Part shown: piece after piece, positions 9,884 through 19,007 of the stretch | How the letters are laid out: every line of letters starts with the position of its first letter | Position numbering within the stretch: the first letter of the stretch is position 1 | Assembly (NCBI RefSeq): GCF_037477895.1 | Contig: NZ_CP132744.1 | Coordinates: 1,798,001-1,862,000, forward strand | Source of the DNA: Mycetohabitans endofungorum | GTDB lineage: Bacteria > Pseudomonadota > Gammaproteobacteria > Burkholderiales > Burkholderiaceae | Length of the DNA stretch: 64,000 nt | Direction: 5' to 3' | Made by a program: the position numbers and the translations under genes | Notes under the pieces: generated by a model | Told to the model about the DNA's origin: nothing | The model's database searches: none | The model's input: only the letters and a program-made list of their open reading frames with translations

Positions 9884-10285
9884 TCAGCGTGACTGCAGGT
9901 TCGCAGCGCCGGACTCGACCTGCGCCTTCAGCTTTTGGCTCGCATGGAAAGTCACCACGCGCCGTGCCGCGATTGGGATAGCCTCGCCGGTCTTCGGATT
10001 GCGTCCCGGACGTTGCGGCTTGTCGCGCAACTGGAAGTTGCCAAACCCCGAGAGCTTGACGCTCTCACCGTTTTCGAGCGCATCGCGGATTGCCTCAAAG
10101 AACGCTTCGACCATGTCCTTTGCCTCGCGCTTGTTCAGACCGACCTGATCGAACAACAACTCGGCCAACTCGGCTTTTGTCAACGTCGGCGTCTCGGATG
10201 AAACCGGATTGCTGTAAGCCGGATTATCGCGACTCATCGCACTGCGTTGCGCAGACAGAAGTGCTTCGAATTCACTCGAGTTCAT
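9884..10285 (-). CDS. ihfA: Integration host factor subunit alpha
   Basis: The protein bends DNA as a heterodimer with IhfB, in the nucleoid, and acts in recombination, replication and sigma-54 promoter architecture. Its core ([31 protein letters not shown], then [27 protein letters not shown]) is the classical HU/IHF fold with the beta-arm RNPKTGE-PI signature. It carries an N-terminal extension of about 35 residues compared with E. coli, which I recall from Burkholderia homologues. The ATG at 10285 was chosen; a TTG at 10306 is an in-frame alternative. It follows pheT, as in the conserved pheST-ihfA operon. Confidence 0.93.
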   Translation of the reverse strand: MNSSEFEALLSAQRSAMSRDNPAYSNPVSSETPTLTKAELAELLFDQVGLNKREAKDMVEAFFEAIRDALENGESVKLSGFGNFQLRDKPQRPGRNPKTGEAIPIAARRVVTFHASQKLKAQVESGAANLQSR

Positions 10286-10341
10286 TGGATGCTTATCATA
10301 TAACAATAGCCTCTGGTTTTTTTGGGCAAATCGGATTTGAT

Positions 10342-12810
10342 TTAGCCGCGCAACCTCGCACCAAAGACTCGAGCCAAGCGTTCCACCAGGGTTTTGACGG
10401 CGAGATCAACCGTCTCGTCCTGGAGGGTCCCGCCAGTATCTTGCAAGGTTACCCGGAACGCAAGGCTTTTCTCGTCAGCCGAGAGCCCTCCTGAAACAGC
10501 ACCAGAACCGGTTTGCTTCGCGTCGAATTTCGGCCGAAATTCGTCAAATAGCATCATTTTTTGCACGAACCGGAGTGCATCGTTGCCGACCCGAGCCTGC
10601 GCGAACTCATCGAGTATCGCTTGGACTTCGACATGCTGCGGTACGACCAACGCGATGTCACGGCGCACCGGCGGGAATTTCGAGATCTCAGTCACGCTCG
10701 GTAGTGCACGCCCCGCCACCGCATCAGCCTCGACCTCGAACAGTACGGGTGCATGTGGAAGGTCGTATTTTCGCATCCAACGCGGATGTAGCTCGCCGAT
10801 CCAACCGACAATGCGACCATCGATCTCGATCCGCGCACTGCGCCCCGGGTGCAATGCCGGATGCGAAGCCCGTGTGAAGCGAGGCACCGTCGGTGCAAAC
10901 AGCGCCTGCACGTCGCCCTTCACATCGAAGAAATCAACATGCCGCGCCGATACCCCCCATTGTTCGTCGACGACCGGACCATAGGCCAGCGCACCGATCA
11001 TCTTTGGTTGGACAAAACCTTCTACCGTCAATTCACCTTCCTTTACCGTCGGATCCGCGCGAAAGACCCGCCCAGCCTCGAACACGCGCACGCGCTCCGC
11101 ACGCCGATTTAGGTTATGCTGCAGCACGCCGATCAAGCTGCCGAACAGTGTCGAACGCATCGCCGACAGCTGGCTCGCGATCGGGTTGAGCAGCGCGACA
11201 GGCCGCTCGTTACCGGCGAAATCTCGTTCCCACTCGGCATCGACAAAGCTGAAATTGACCGTTTCCGCGTAGTCGCGTGCCGCTAGCGCACGACGCAACG
11301 CATGAATTGAGCGCCGCGTCTCGTTCGTCACTCGCATCTCACTCGTCGCGATCGGCGCACGCACCGGGATCTTTTCGAATCCGTGGATGCGAGCGACCTC
11401 CTCGATCAAGTCCTCCTCGATCTCGATGTCGAAACGGTAGGTTGGCGGCGTCACAATGAACGTATCGCCGTCCGCCGCACGCTCGAACGACAGATTCAAA
11501 CGCGTGAAGATACTGGCAATCTCGTTCGCATCGATCGGCACGCCAATGATCCGGTTTGCCCGCGACACGCGCATCGAAACGGGCTTGCGCTGCGGTAGGT
11601 TGACGATATGGTCGTCCACCGGACCGGCGTCGCCACCGCAAATCGTCGTGATCAAGTGCGTCAGGTACTCGATGTGCTCAACGGTGGTCGCGTAGTCCAC
11701 GCCTCGCTCGAAGCGATGCGCAGCATCGGTCGAGAAGTTGTATTGGCGGGCACGTCCACGGATGCTGTCCGGCCACCAAAATGCCGCCTCCAAATAGATA
11801 TGCCGCGTATCGAGCGTCACCGCGGTACGGTCACCGCCCATGATACCGGCCAGGCTTTCGACACGTCCCTGATCATCCGCGATCACGCCAACCGTTTCGT
11901 CCAGTTCGATCGTATTGCCGTTGAGCAGCTTCAGCGTCTCACCGCGCTTGCCCCAGCGCACGTGCAAGCCGCCGCTAATCTTGTCCAGATCGAATAGGTG
12001 CGATGGACGTCCGAGCTCGAGCATCACATAGTTTGAAATGTCGACGAGCGCCGAAATGCTGCGCTGGCCCGCTCGCTCAAGCCGCTGAACCATCCATGCA
12101 GGCGTGCTGGCCCGCGCATCGACATTGCGGATCACGCGGCCGGAGAACCGTCCGCAAAGCTGCGGCGCCTCGATACACACCGGCAACCGCGCGTCGCAGG
12201 TGACCGGCACAGGGTGGTAGGATAGCGCATTGAGCGGCGCACCGGTAATTGCAGCCGTCTCGCGTGCGATACCGAACACCGATAAGCAATCGGCCTTGTT
12301 CGGCGTCAGCTTGATCTCGAAAATCATGTCGTCGAGCTGCAGCACGTCGCGGATGTCGCGTCCGATCTGCGTATCGTCCGGCAACACCAACAGTCCGCTG
12401 TGGTCGTCCGACAACTTCAGTTCACGAGCCGAACACAGCATGCCCTGGCTTTCAACGCCGCGCAGTTTCGACAGCTTAATCTTGAACGGCGCACCGCCCG
12501 CTTCCGCGGGCGGCAGCGTCGCGCCGACCAGCGCGGTCGGCACCTTGATGCCAGGTACCACATTCGGCGCACCGCACACGATCGTCAACGTCTGTCCCGT
12601 GCCCACGTCAACCTGACACACGTTCAGCTTATCGGCATTCGGATGCTTGACAACCTCGAGCACCTTGCCGACAACGATCTTCGATGTCGGCGGCGCCACC
12701 GGCGCCAACGTCTCGACCTCGAGCCCCGCCATCGTCAGCGCATGCGACAGCGCCTCAGTCGACAATGGCGGATCAACAAAGCTTCTTAACCAGGATTCAG
12801 CAAATTGCAT
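10342..12810 (-). CDS. pheT: Phenylalanyl-tRNA synthetase beta subunit
   Basis: The product is the 822-residue beta chain of the alpha2-beta2 PheRS, which charges tRNA-Phe in the cytosol. In order it has an EMAP/OB tRNA-binding domain (about 40-150, with [14 protein letters not shown] and the [12 protein letters not shown] segment), the B3/B4 editing domain (about 210-390), the B5 DNA-binding-like domain (about 400-475), the catalytic-like core and a C-terminal FDX-ACB anticodon-binding domain (from about 728, [14 protein letters not shown]). The length matches the family. The gene starts 24 bases after the pheS stop, consistent with co-transcription. Confidence 0.97.
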   Translation of the reverse strand: MQFAESWLRSFVDPPLSTEALSHALTMAGLEVETLAPVAPPTSKIVVGKVLEVVKHPNADKLNVCQVDVGTGQTLTIVCGAPNVVPGIKVPTALVGATLPPAEAGGAPFKIKLSKLRGVESQGMLCSARELKLSDDHSGLLVLPDDTQIGRDIRDVLQLDDMIFEIKLTPNKADCLSVFGIARETAAITGAPLNALSYHPVPVTCDARLPVCIEAPQLCGRFSGRVIRNVDARASTPAWMVQRLERAGQRSISALVDISNYVMLELGRPSHLFDLDKISGGLHVRWGKRGETLKLLNGNTIELDETVGVIADDQGRVESLAGIMGGDRTAVTLDTRHIYLEAAFWWPDSIRGRARQYNFSTDAAHRFERGVDYATTVEHIEYLTHLITTICGGDAGPVDDHIVNLPQRKPVSMRVSRANRIIGVPIDANEIASIFTRLNLSFERAADGDTFIVTPPTYRFDIEIEEDLIEEVARIHGFEKIPVRAPIATSEMRVTNETRRSIHALRRALAARDYAETVNFSFVDAEWERDFAGNERPVALLNPIASQLSAMRSTLFGSLIGVLQHNLNRRAERVRVFEAGRVFRADPTVKEGELTVEGFVQPKMIGALAYGPVVDEQWGVSARHVDFFDVKGDVQALFAPTVPRFTRASHPALHPGRSARIEIDGRIVGWIGELHPRWMRKYDLPHAPVLFEVEADAVAGRALPSVTEISKFPPVRRDIALVVPQHVEVQAILDEFAQARVGNDALRFVQKMMLFDEFRPKFDAKQTGSGAVSGGLSADEKSLAFRVTLQDTGGTLQDETVDLAVKTLVERLARVFGARLRG

Positions 12811-12834
12811 GGGGTGTCGATAAGGAAAGTCGGG

Positions 12835-13860
12835 TCACGCAAACTGGCGCAGGAAACGCAGATCGTTCTCAAAGAACGCGCGCAAGTCGTCCACGCCGTA
12901 GCGCAGCATCGTCAGTCGCTCAAGGCCACTGCCAAAGGCAAAGCCAATATAGCGCTGCGGGTCGAGCCCCATGTTGCGTACCACGTTCGGATGCACCTGC
13001 CCCGAGCCGGAAATTTCGAGCCAGCGCCCGGCGTTTCTGCCGTGCTCAAATTTCATGTCGATCTCGGCGGACGGTTCGGTAAACGGAAAGTACGATGGAC
13101 GAAAACGCACGAGGATATCGTTGCGCTCGAAAAACTTCTTCAGAAAGTCTGTGTAGACGCCCTTCAAGTCTGCAAAGCTAATATTCTCGTCGATCCACAG
13201 CCCCTCGACCTGGTTAAACATCGGCGAATGCGTCGCGTCGCTGTCGACACGATAGGTGCGCCCAGGGACGATGACCTTGATCGGCGGCTTGTTCATCCGC
13301 GCATACCGCACTTGCATCGGACTCGTATGCGTGCGCAGCAACAATGGCCTGCCTTGCGCGTCGTTCGCGTCGAGATAAAACGTGTCCTGCATCGAGCGCG
13401 CCGGATGGTTCTCGGGGCTGTTTAACGCGGTAAAGTTGTACCAGTCGGTTTCGATCTCCGGACCGTCGGCCACATCAAAGCCAATCGAATGAAAAATCTG
13501 CTCGACGCGCTCCCACGTCTGCATCACCGGATGCAGACTGCCCCCCCCCATGCCGCGCCCGGGCAGCGTCACGTCGATCGCCTCGGCCGCCAGCCGCTGA
13601 TTCATCAACGCATCGGCGAGTGCCTGTCGACGCGCATTCAATGCCGCCTCGACCTGCTGTTTTGCGACGTTGATGCGAGCACCCTCGCTCTTGCGCACCT
13701 CCGGGTCCAGCTTGCCCAAGCCCTTCAGCAATTCGGTTAACGCACCGGCCTTGCCGAGGAAACGCGCCTTTTCGTTTTCGAGCGTCACGGTGTCCGCAGC
13801 ATCCGCAAAGGCGCGCTGCGCGTCGGCGACGATCTGCTCAAGATCGGAAGATCCCATCAT
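12835..13860 (-). CDS. pheS: Phenylalanyl-tRNA synthetase alpha subunit
   Basis: This is the catalytic alpha subunit, 341 residues from the first of two adjacent ATG codons (13860; 13857 is equally possible). The frame stays open a further 42 codons upstream, but those run through a terminator hairpin and are not coding. The N-terminal coiled coil ([15 protein letters not shown]) precedes the class II core, with motif 2 in [16 protein letters not shown] and motif 3 in [22 protein letters not shown]. It sits in the thrS-infC-rpmI-rplT-pheST-ihfA order. Confidence 0.96.
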   Translation of the reverse strand: MMGSSDLEQIVADAQRAFADAADTVTLENEKARFLGKAGALTELLKGLGKLDPEVRKSEGARINVAKQQVEAALNARRQALADALMNQRLAAEAIDVTLPGRGMGGGSLHPVMQTWERVEQIFHSIGFDVADGPEIETDWYNFTALNSPENHPARSMQDTFYLDANDAQGRPLLLRTHTSPMQVRYARMNKPPIKVIVPGRTYRVDSDATHSPMFNQVEGLWIDENISFADLKGVYTDFLKKFFERNDILVRFRPSYFPFTEPSAEIDMKFEHGRNAGRWLEISGSGQVHPNVVRNMGLDPQRYIGFAFGSGLERLTMLRYGVDDLRAFFENDLRFLRQFA

Positions 13861-13899
13861 TTCAACGTCTGTCAGTGGATCAAAAAGCTTGCGGCCAAC

Positions 13900-13932
13900 A
13901 AAAAAACGGGGGCTCCAGCAAGAGCCCCCGTT
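13900..13932 (-). terminator. Intrinsic terminator or attenuator between rplT and pheS
   Basis: On the minus strand an 11-bp perfect stem (AACGGGGGCTC paired with GAGCCCCCGTT) closes a short loop and is followed by seven T residues. It lies about 70 bases after the rplT stop and about 40 bases before pheS. It should end part of the rplT transcripts and could act as an attenuator for pheST. I saw no Phe-rich leader peptide before it. Confidence 0.85.
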
Positions 13933-14001
13933 CAAGTCTGCGGGTCGGCGTACGGCCCCATGGGCACGGTACGACCGACCCAGCACCGACTGTCCTTGCG
14001 C

Positions 14002-14361
14002 TCAGCGGGCAACGGCGGCTTTCACCTGCGCCACGATGGCGGCAAAAGCGGCCTTGTCGAACACGGCCATGTCGGCAAGTACCTTGCGATCGAGTTCGAT
14101 CGACGCCTTTTTCAAGCCGTTCATAAACACGCTGTAGGTGATATCGTGTTGCCGCGCCGCTGCATTGATACGCGCAATCCACAGGCGTCGGAACACCCGC
14201 TTCTTGTTGCGGCGATCGCGGTATGCGTACTGACCGGCACGCATAACCGCCTGCTTCGCGATCCGGAACACATTATTGCGACGGCCACGATAGCCCTTCG
14301 CAAGGTTAATGATCTTCTTGTGACGGGCCCGTGCAGTAACCCCACGTTTGACTCGAGGCAT
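14002..14361 (-). CDS. rplT: 50S ribosomal protein L20
   Basis: The product is 119 residues and matches L20 end to end: a basic N-terminal tail ([17 protein letters not shown]) followed by the globular part with [14 protein letters not shown]20 binds 23S rRNA early in 50S assembly and in several bacteria also represses its own operon by binding the rpmI leader. It has a good Shine-Dalgarno (AGGAGA) before the ATG. It lies 28 bases after rpmI and before the pheS terminator. Confidence 0.98.
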   Translation of the reverse strand: MPRVKRGVTARARHKKIINLAKGYRGRRNNVFRIAKQAVMRAGQYAYRDRRNKKRVFRRLWIARINAAARQHDITYSVFMNGLKKASIELDRKVLADMAVFDKAAFAAIVAQVKAAVAR

Positions 14362-14389
14362 GTTTCTCTCCTATGAGTTCGATTCAGGG

Positions 14390-14587
14390 TTACGCGAACG
14401 GCATCATCGCGCGAACGGAATTGACGTCCGACGCATGGACATCCGTGCTGCCACGCAGGTGACGCTTGTTCTTCGTCGTTTTCTTCGTCAGGATGTGACG
14501 CTTGAAGGCCTGACCGCGCTTGACGGTACCGCCCGGACGCACGACAAAGCGCTTAGACGCGCTTTTCTTGGTCTTCATCTTAGGCAT
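14390..14587 (-). CDS. rpmI: 50S ribosomal protein L35
   Basis: The product is 65 residues from [14 protein letters not shown], matching the usual 64-66 of L35. It has the [17 protein letters not shown] core. The frame is open 24 codons further upstream, but the family always begins at MPKMKTK, so the start at 14587 was chosen. It belongs to the infC-rpmI-rplT translation operon. Confidence 0.97.
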   Translation of the reverse strand: MPKMKTKKSASKRFVVRPGGTVKRGQAFKRHILTKKTTKNKRHLRGSTDVHASDVNSVRAMMPFA

Positions 14588-14742
14588 TGCTACCACTCCA
14601 GTTTTTATGGCCACGGGTGTGCGGCTGAGCACTCCGCCCTTGCGAGACCCGGGGGCCACTTGTCATCGGCGCGCGTTGCAATCGCGTCACGCGCCGTCTT
14701 TTCGGAAGACGCCGTACCGGCCGCCTTCGAAACCTACATCGC

Positions 14743-14782
14743 GCGTTGCATCGCACGCGGCAGCGTGCCGCGCGCGCAACGC
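14743..14782 (-). other. GC-rich hairpin just after infC
   Basis: On the minus strand GCGTTGC-GCGCGCGGCA can pair with TGCCGCGTGC-(AT)-GCAACGC, giving about 17 paired positions round a 3-base loop. It starts 7 bases after the infC stop and has no T-run, so it is not a classical terminator. It lies in the 200-base gap before rpmI, where an mRNA processing site or an L20-type translational control element could sit. The function is inferred only. Confidence 0.5.
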
Positions 14783-14789
14783 ACGCCCA

Positions 14790-15314
14790 TCACTTCTTCT
14801 TTTTCGGCGCCAGCACCATCACCATCTGGCGGCCTTCCATCTTCGGCATTTGCTCGACCTGACCGTATTCGTCTAGATCTTGGCGCAGACGATCCAGCAT
14901 CCGCATGCCGATTTCCTGGTGCGCCATCTCGCGCCCACGGAAACGCAACGTGATCTTCGTCCTGTCGCCTTCCTCAAGGAATCGCGTCAGGTTGCGCAGC
15001 TTGACGTTGTAATCCCCGTCGTCGGTGCCCGGGCGGAATTTGACTTCCTTCACCTGGATCACCTTCTGCTTGAGCTTCGCCTCGTGCTGCTTCTTGGCTT
15101 CCTGATACTTGAACTTGCCATAGTCCATCAGGCGGCACACCGGCGGCTGGGCATGCGGAGCAATCTCGACAAGGTCGACATCGTGCTGCTCCGACAAACG
15201 GAACGCCTCGGCCAGCTTCACGATGCCGATGGGTTCTCCATCGACCCCAACTAGACGCACCTCCGGCACGCTAATTTCACCGTTGATGCGATGCGACGAC
15301 TTATCAGTAGCGAT
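14790..15314 (-). CDS. infC: Translation initiation factor IF-3, non-canonical AUC start
   Basis: The family N-terminus ([14 protein letters not shown]) is encoded upstream of the first conventional start (GTG at 15269). The matching start is ATC at 15312-15314, preceded by AAAGGAAACGTAAC, a Shine-Dalgarno at good spacing. This gives 174 residues, the expected length. IF-3 binds the 30S subunit and discriminates against non-AUG start codons, so a rare start on its own gene gives autoregulation, as known for E. coli infC (AUU). The two domains are joined by a Lys-rich helix near residues 75-90. It lies 47 bases after thrS. Confidence 0.93.
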   Translation of the reverse strand: MATDKSSHRINGEISVPEVRLVGVDGEPIGIVKLAEAFRLSEQHDVDLVEIAPHAQPPVCRLMDYGKFKYQEAKKQHEAKLKQKVIQVKEVKFRPGTDDGDYNVKLRNLTRFLEEGDRTKITLRFRGREMAHQEIGMRMLDRLRQDLDEYGQVEQMPKMEGRQMVMVLAPKKKK

Positions 15315-15361
15315 GTTACGTTTCCTTTAAAAATCAAAAAACTAGCCGCGCTGCTGATGGC

Positions 15362-17269
15362 TCACCCAAACACCCGCACTTCATTGTGCAGGCGGTCGAG
15401 GAAGGCTTCGACCGGCATCACGCCCAGATCGACGCCGCCACGGGCGCGCACGGCTACCGTTTGCGCATCACGCTCCTTGTCGCCGACGACTGCCAAATAC
15501 GGGACTTTTTCGAGCGCGTGTTCCCGTATTTTATAGCTAATCTTTTCGTTACGCAAATCGGCGCTCGTCCTAAACCCTTGTTTTTTCAATGTTTGGGCAA
15601 CAAGGTTTGCGTAATTGGCAGAACTTTCTGCAATATTCATCACCACAACCTGCGACGGCGCCAGCCACAGCGGCATGGCACCAGCATGGTGCTCGATTAG
15701 GATGCCCAGGAAGCGCTCCATCGAACCGACAATCGCCCGGTGCAACATCACCGGCCGGCGGCGGTTATTGTCTTCGGCCACATATTCCGCGCCAAGGCGC
15801 TCCGGCAACACGAAGTCCAATTGCAGCGTGCCGCACTGCCACGATCGCCCGAGCGCATCCTTGATGTGGTATTCGACCTTCGGACCATAGAACGCCCCCT
15901 CGCCATCGAGCTCCTGCCACGACAGACCACACGCGGCCAGCGCTTCACGCAGACCCTGTTCTGCACGGTCCCACGTATCGTCCGTGCCCGCGCGCTGCTG
16001 CGGCCGCAGCGACAGCTTGATGTCGATGTGCTCGAAGCCAAAGTCCTTGTACACGCTCATCGCCAGCGAATTGAACGCGATCGACTCGGCAATCACCTGA
16101 TCTTCCGTGCAGAAGATGTGCGCGTCGTCCTGCACGAAACCGCGCACCCGCATTAGGCCATGCAGCGCGCCCGAGGCCTCGTTGCGGTGGCAAGAACCGA
16201 ACTCGGCCAAACGCAGCGGCAGGTCGCGATACGAACGAAGGCCGTGATTGAACAATTGCACATGTCCCGGACAGTTCATCGGCTTGATCGCGTAGTCGCG
16301 TTTCTCCGATTCCGTCGTGAACATGTTGTCTCGATAGTTCTGCCAGTGGCCGGAGCGCTCCCACAGCGAGCGATCCATAATCATCGGCGTCTTCACTTCG
16401 AGGTAGCCGGCCTCGCCGAGCCGGCGTCTCAGATATTGCTCGACCTGCTGCCACAGCGTCCAGCCCTTCGGGTGCCAAAACACGAGCCCGGGCGCTTCCT
16501 CTTGCAAGTGGAACAAGTCTAGTTGCTTGCCCAGCTTGCGATGGTCGCGCTTCTCAGCCTCTTCGAGCATGTGAAGGTACGCGTCCTGGTCTTCTTTGCG
16601 CGCCCACGCCGTGCCATAGATCCGCTGCAGTTGCTCGTTGTTCGAATCGCCACGCCAATACGCGCCGGCCAGCTTCATCAGTTTGAACACCTTGAGCTTG
16701 CCCGTGGACGGCACATGGGGTCCGCGGCACAGGTCCGTAAAGCCGCCATGCGAATATAGCTTGATCTGCTCGCCTTGCGGAATCGACTCGATGATCTCAG
16801 CCTTGTAGCGCTCGCCGATGCGCTTGAAGTACTCGACTGCCTCATCGCGCGACACCACGCGCCGCGACACCGGCTCGTCCTTCTTGGCAAGCTCATGCAT
16901 GTGCTGCTCGATGTTTTGCAGGTCTTCGGGCGTAAACGCGCGATGATAAGCGAAATCGTAGTAGAACCCGTTGTCCACGACCGGCCCGATCGTCACCTGG
17001 GCCTGCGGAAACAGCTCCTTGACCGCATACGCGAGCAAGTGCGCCGTCGAGTGGCGGATGATCTCAAGCCCCTCCGGGTCCTTATCCGTGACGATCGAGA
17101 CATTGGCGTCGCGCTGGATCACGGCCGACGTGTCCACGAGTTCGCCATCGACCTTGCCACCAAGCGCCGCCTTCGCCAGACCCGGACCGATCGACGCGGC
17201 CACTTCGGCCACCGTCACCGGATGATCGTATTGCCGGATAGAGCCATCGGGCAGTCGTACCGAAATCAT
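15362..17269 (-). CDS. thrS: Threonyl-tRNA synthetase
   Basis: The product is 635 residues from [10 protein letters not shown], with GGAGAGAAC before the ATG; the open frame upstream overlaps a terminator. Domains in order are TGS (1-61), the editing domain with [12 protein letters not shown] and the later [10 protein letters not shown], the class II core with the zinc-binding Cys in KPMNCPGHV, and a C-terminal anticodon-binding domain. It charges tRNA-Thr and edits Ser-tRNA-Thr in the cytosol. It heads the operon and is preceded by a terminator and tRNA-Val. Confidence 0.97.
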   Translation of the reverse strand: MISVRLPDGSIRQYDHPVTVAEVAASIGPGLAKAALGGKVDGELVDTSAVIQRDANVSIVTDKDPEGLEIIRHSTAHLLAYAVKELFPQAQVTIGPVVDNGFYYDFAYHRAFTPEDLQNIEQHMHELAKKDEPVSRRVVSRDEAVEYFKRIGERYKAEIIESIPQGEQIKLYSHGGFTDLCRGPHVPSTGKLKVFKLMKLAGAYWRGDSNNEQLQRIYGTAWARKEDQDAYLHMLEEAEKRDHRKLGKQLDLFHLQEEAPGLVFWHPKGWTLWQQVEQYLRRRLGEAGYLEVKTPMIMDRSLWERSGHWQNYRDNMFTTESEKRDYAIKPMNCPGHVQLFNHGLRSYRDLPLRLAEFGSCHRNEASGALHGLMRVRGFVQDDAHIFCTEDQVIAESIAFNSLAMSVYKDFGFEHIDIKLSLRPQQRAGTDDTWDRAEQGLREALAACGLSWQELDGEGAFYGPKVEYHIKDALGRSWQCGTLQLDFVLPERLGAEYVAEDNNRRRPVMLHRAIVGSMERFLGILIEHHAGAMPLWLAPSQVVVMNIAESSANYANLVAQTLKKQGFRTSADLRNEKISYKIREHALEKVPYLAVVGDKERDAQTVAVRARGGVDLGVMPVEAFLDRLHNEVRVFG

Positions 17270-17327
17270 TGCGTTCTCTCCTGGCGCCGTGCCATGTACG
17301 GTTAAGTCGGGGGCCGGAAACAAGGCC

Positions 17328-17360
17328 AAAAAAAATGCGGCCCTATCGAGGCCGCATTTC
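17328..17360 (-). terminator. Intrinsic terminator downstream of tRNA-Val
   Basis: On the minus strand the 8-bp stem ATGCGGCC / GGCCGCAT with a 7-base loop is followed by a run of T residues (A residues at 17328-17334 on the plus strand). It would end transcripts from tRNA-Val before thrS and so insulate the thrS operon. Confidence 0.85.
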
Positions 17361-17517
17361 AAATTCAACACAAAACAAAGGTCGAAACAGATCCTCGACT
17401 AGCGCCGCCCCGAAAAAGTCCCGGTCAACGTTCGCGATGTCATCACCATTTCGCCCGATGGCCGCCGATGAGCGGCCTTTTGTCTTGCATTGGATCCCAC
17501 TAAGAATCCATATTCGT

Positions 17518-17594
17518 TGGTAGGCTCGATTGGACTCGAACCAACGACCCCCACCATGTCAAGGTGGTGCTCTAACCAGCTGAGCTACGAGCCT
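17518..17594 (-). tRNA. tRNA-Val (GAC)
   Basis: The minus strand folds as a complete cloverleaf of 77 nt with an encoded CCA end. The acceptor is AGGCTCG / CGAGCCT, the anticodon stem CCACC / GGTGG surrounds loop TTGACAT (anticodon GAC), and the T arm carries GGTTCGAGTCC. It lies between relA and thrS, separated from relA by the 17.65-22.1 kb accessory island. Confidence 0.97.
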
Positions 17595-17764
17595 GAAGAA
17601 ACCGTGATTATAGGGAAGTTTTCATCTGTTGCCAAGTGGTTTCTGCAGGGGTGTGTCGCGAGCACATGAATTGTCCGGGTTTGTAGCACGTCATGTGTCC
17701 GGTTTTTGGGTGTTGTATGGAACCACCCGTGAGCCGGGCGCGTTGGTTACAGGAAACCCAGAGG

Positions 17765-18791
17765 ATGAGATTTGAAGAGGTCTACAGCGACTGGCAGGAC
17801 AAGCGGCTCACGCAGGCCGAGGCGGCGCGGCTATTGGGCGTTTACGAGCGCACATTTCGGCGGCAGATTGGACGCTATGAGGCCGACGCTCTGCAAGGGC
17901 TGCTCGACAAGCGGCTGGATCAGTTCTCGCACAAGCGAGCGCTGGTGGACGAAGTGGTCAAACTCGTGCAGCTGTACCGGCGCGACTACACTGGCTGGAA
18001 CGTGCGGCACTTTCACAGCGGGTACCGAGGCGAGCACAGTGGCATGCGCAGCTACACATGGGTGAAGAACCAACTCCAACAAGCGGGCGAGGTCAAACGC
18101 GCCAAGGCCCGTGGCAAGACGATCGCGCGCCACTGCGCGGGATGCTCGCCAGTACTCGTAAATGGGTGCCAGGGAACGAGTGGGACTGGGTGGTCACGAT
18201 GGACGATGCGACTGGCGAGCATCTGTCGATGTTCTTCTGCAACGAGGAAAGCACGGCCTCCAGCTTCCACGGCGTGGGGCAGACGATTGCCCGCCATGGC
18301 CTATTTTGCGCGCTTTATACCGACCGCAGCAGCCACTATTTCCATATGTCTAAAGCCGGCGAAAAGGTCGATGCGAACACAGTGACGCAGTTCGGCCGAG
18401 CGCTGGCACAACTGGGTATCGAGTACATTGAAGCACATTGCGGCCTATTGGCCGCAAGCTCATGGGCGTTCAGAGCAGGCCTTCGGTACGCAACAGCAGC
18501 GCTTACCTCGCGAATTGGCCAAGGCCAGCATCACCGACATGCAGCAAGCCAGCGCCTATCTGGCACCGCTCTACATGCCACGTCACAACGCCGAGTTCGC
18601 CGTGCCGACCGCTGAGCCAGGCAGCGTCTTCGTGTCCTACCGGCAACAGCTTAGCGGACATTTTGTGCGAACGCCACGAGCGCGTCGTGGGCAACGACAA
18701 CTACGTGACGTTCGGGCAGCTCAAATTGCAGAGCCCGGCCGAGCGCACACGGGCTCATTACGTCAAGCGGCGAGTGCGGGTGCCTCGCTAA
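17765..18791 (+). pseudogene. ISNCY-type transposase, multiply frameshifted
   Basis: The first frame from MRFEEVYSDWQDKRLTQAEA encodes the HTH region and the start of the linker (YTGWNVRHFHSGYR, then RSYTWVKNQLQQAG). The reading moves near 18140 to the frame with WDWVVTMDDATGEHLSMFF and GVGQTIARHGLFCALYTDR, the integrase-like DDE core. It then shifts to AHGRSEQAFGTQQQRLPREL and again to NSLADILCERHERVVGND. At least three frameshifts make it dead. The family usually extends past VPR at 18791, so the 3' end is also missing. Confidence 0.85.
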
Positions 18792-18896
18792 GTGAATCGA
18801 TTGCGCTATATCGACGCAAAACGCACTGTCTGATTGGTTACAAAATTTGCCGCAGGTCACTCGGCACTTTCGGCAATACTTCGCCCACGCAAATCG

Positions 18897-18919
18897 AAGT
18901 TGCTTACGATAAGCAACTT
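18897..18919. repeat. Perfect 10-bp inverted repeat upstream of effector candidate
   Basis: AAGTTGCTTA and TAAGCAACTT flank a 3-base spacer (CGA). It lies 89 bases before the start of the F-box-like candidate effector and downstream of the ISNCY remnant. It could be an operator, a leader hairpin or an old transcription stop, though there is no T-run. Confidence 0.6.
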
Positions 18920-19007
18920 GCTGGGGCTGCCATCGAGGAGAGACCCAAGCAAAACAGTTTTCGAATTTTCGGAACAATTCGCAATACCACATTTGGGGTA
19001 CTGACTC

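Noticed and set aside
10575..10984. Long plus-strand open frames opposite pheT
   Set aside because: They are Arg/Pro/Ser-rich mirror frames of a clear housekeeping gene in GC-rich DNA and have no motifs or ribosome-binding sites.
13927..13956. Nine-codon leader peptide before the pheS attenuator
   Set aside because: MGPYADPQT has no Phe codons and no Shine-Dalgarno, so classical Phe attenuation is not supported.
18860..19007. hrpII/PIP-like box before the F-box effector candidate
   Set aside because: TTCG motifs occur but with spacings of 7 or 14, and the only 16-base spacing ends in TTGC. No YANNNT sits at the expected distance, so it is not called.
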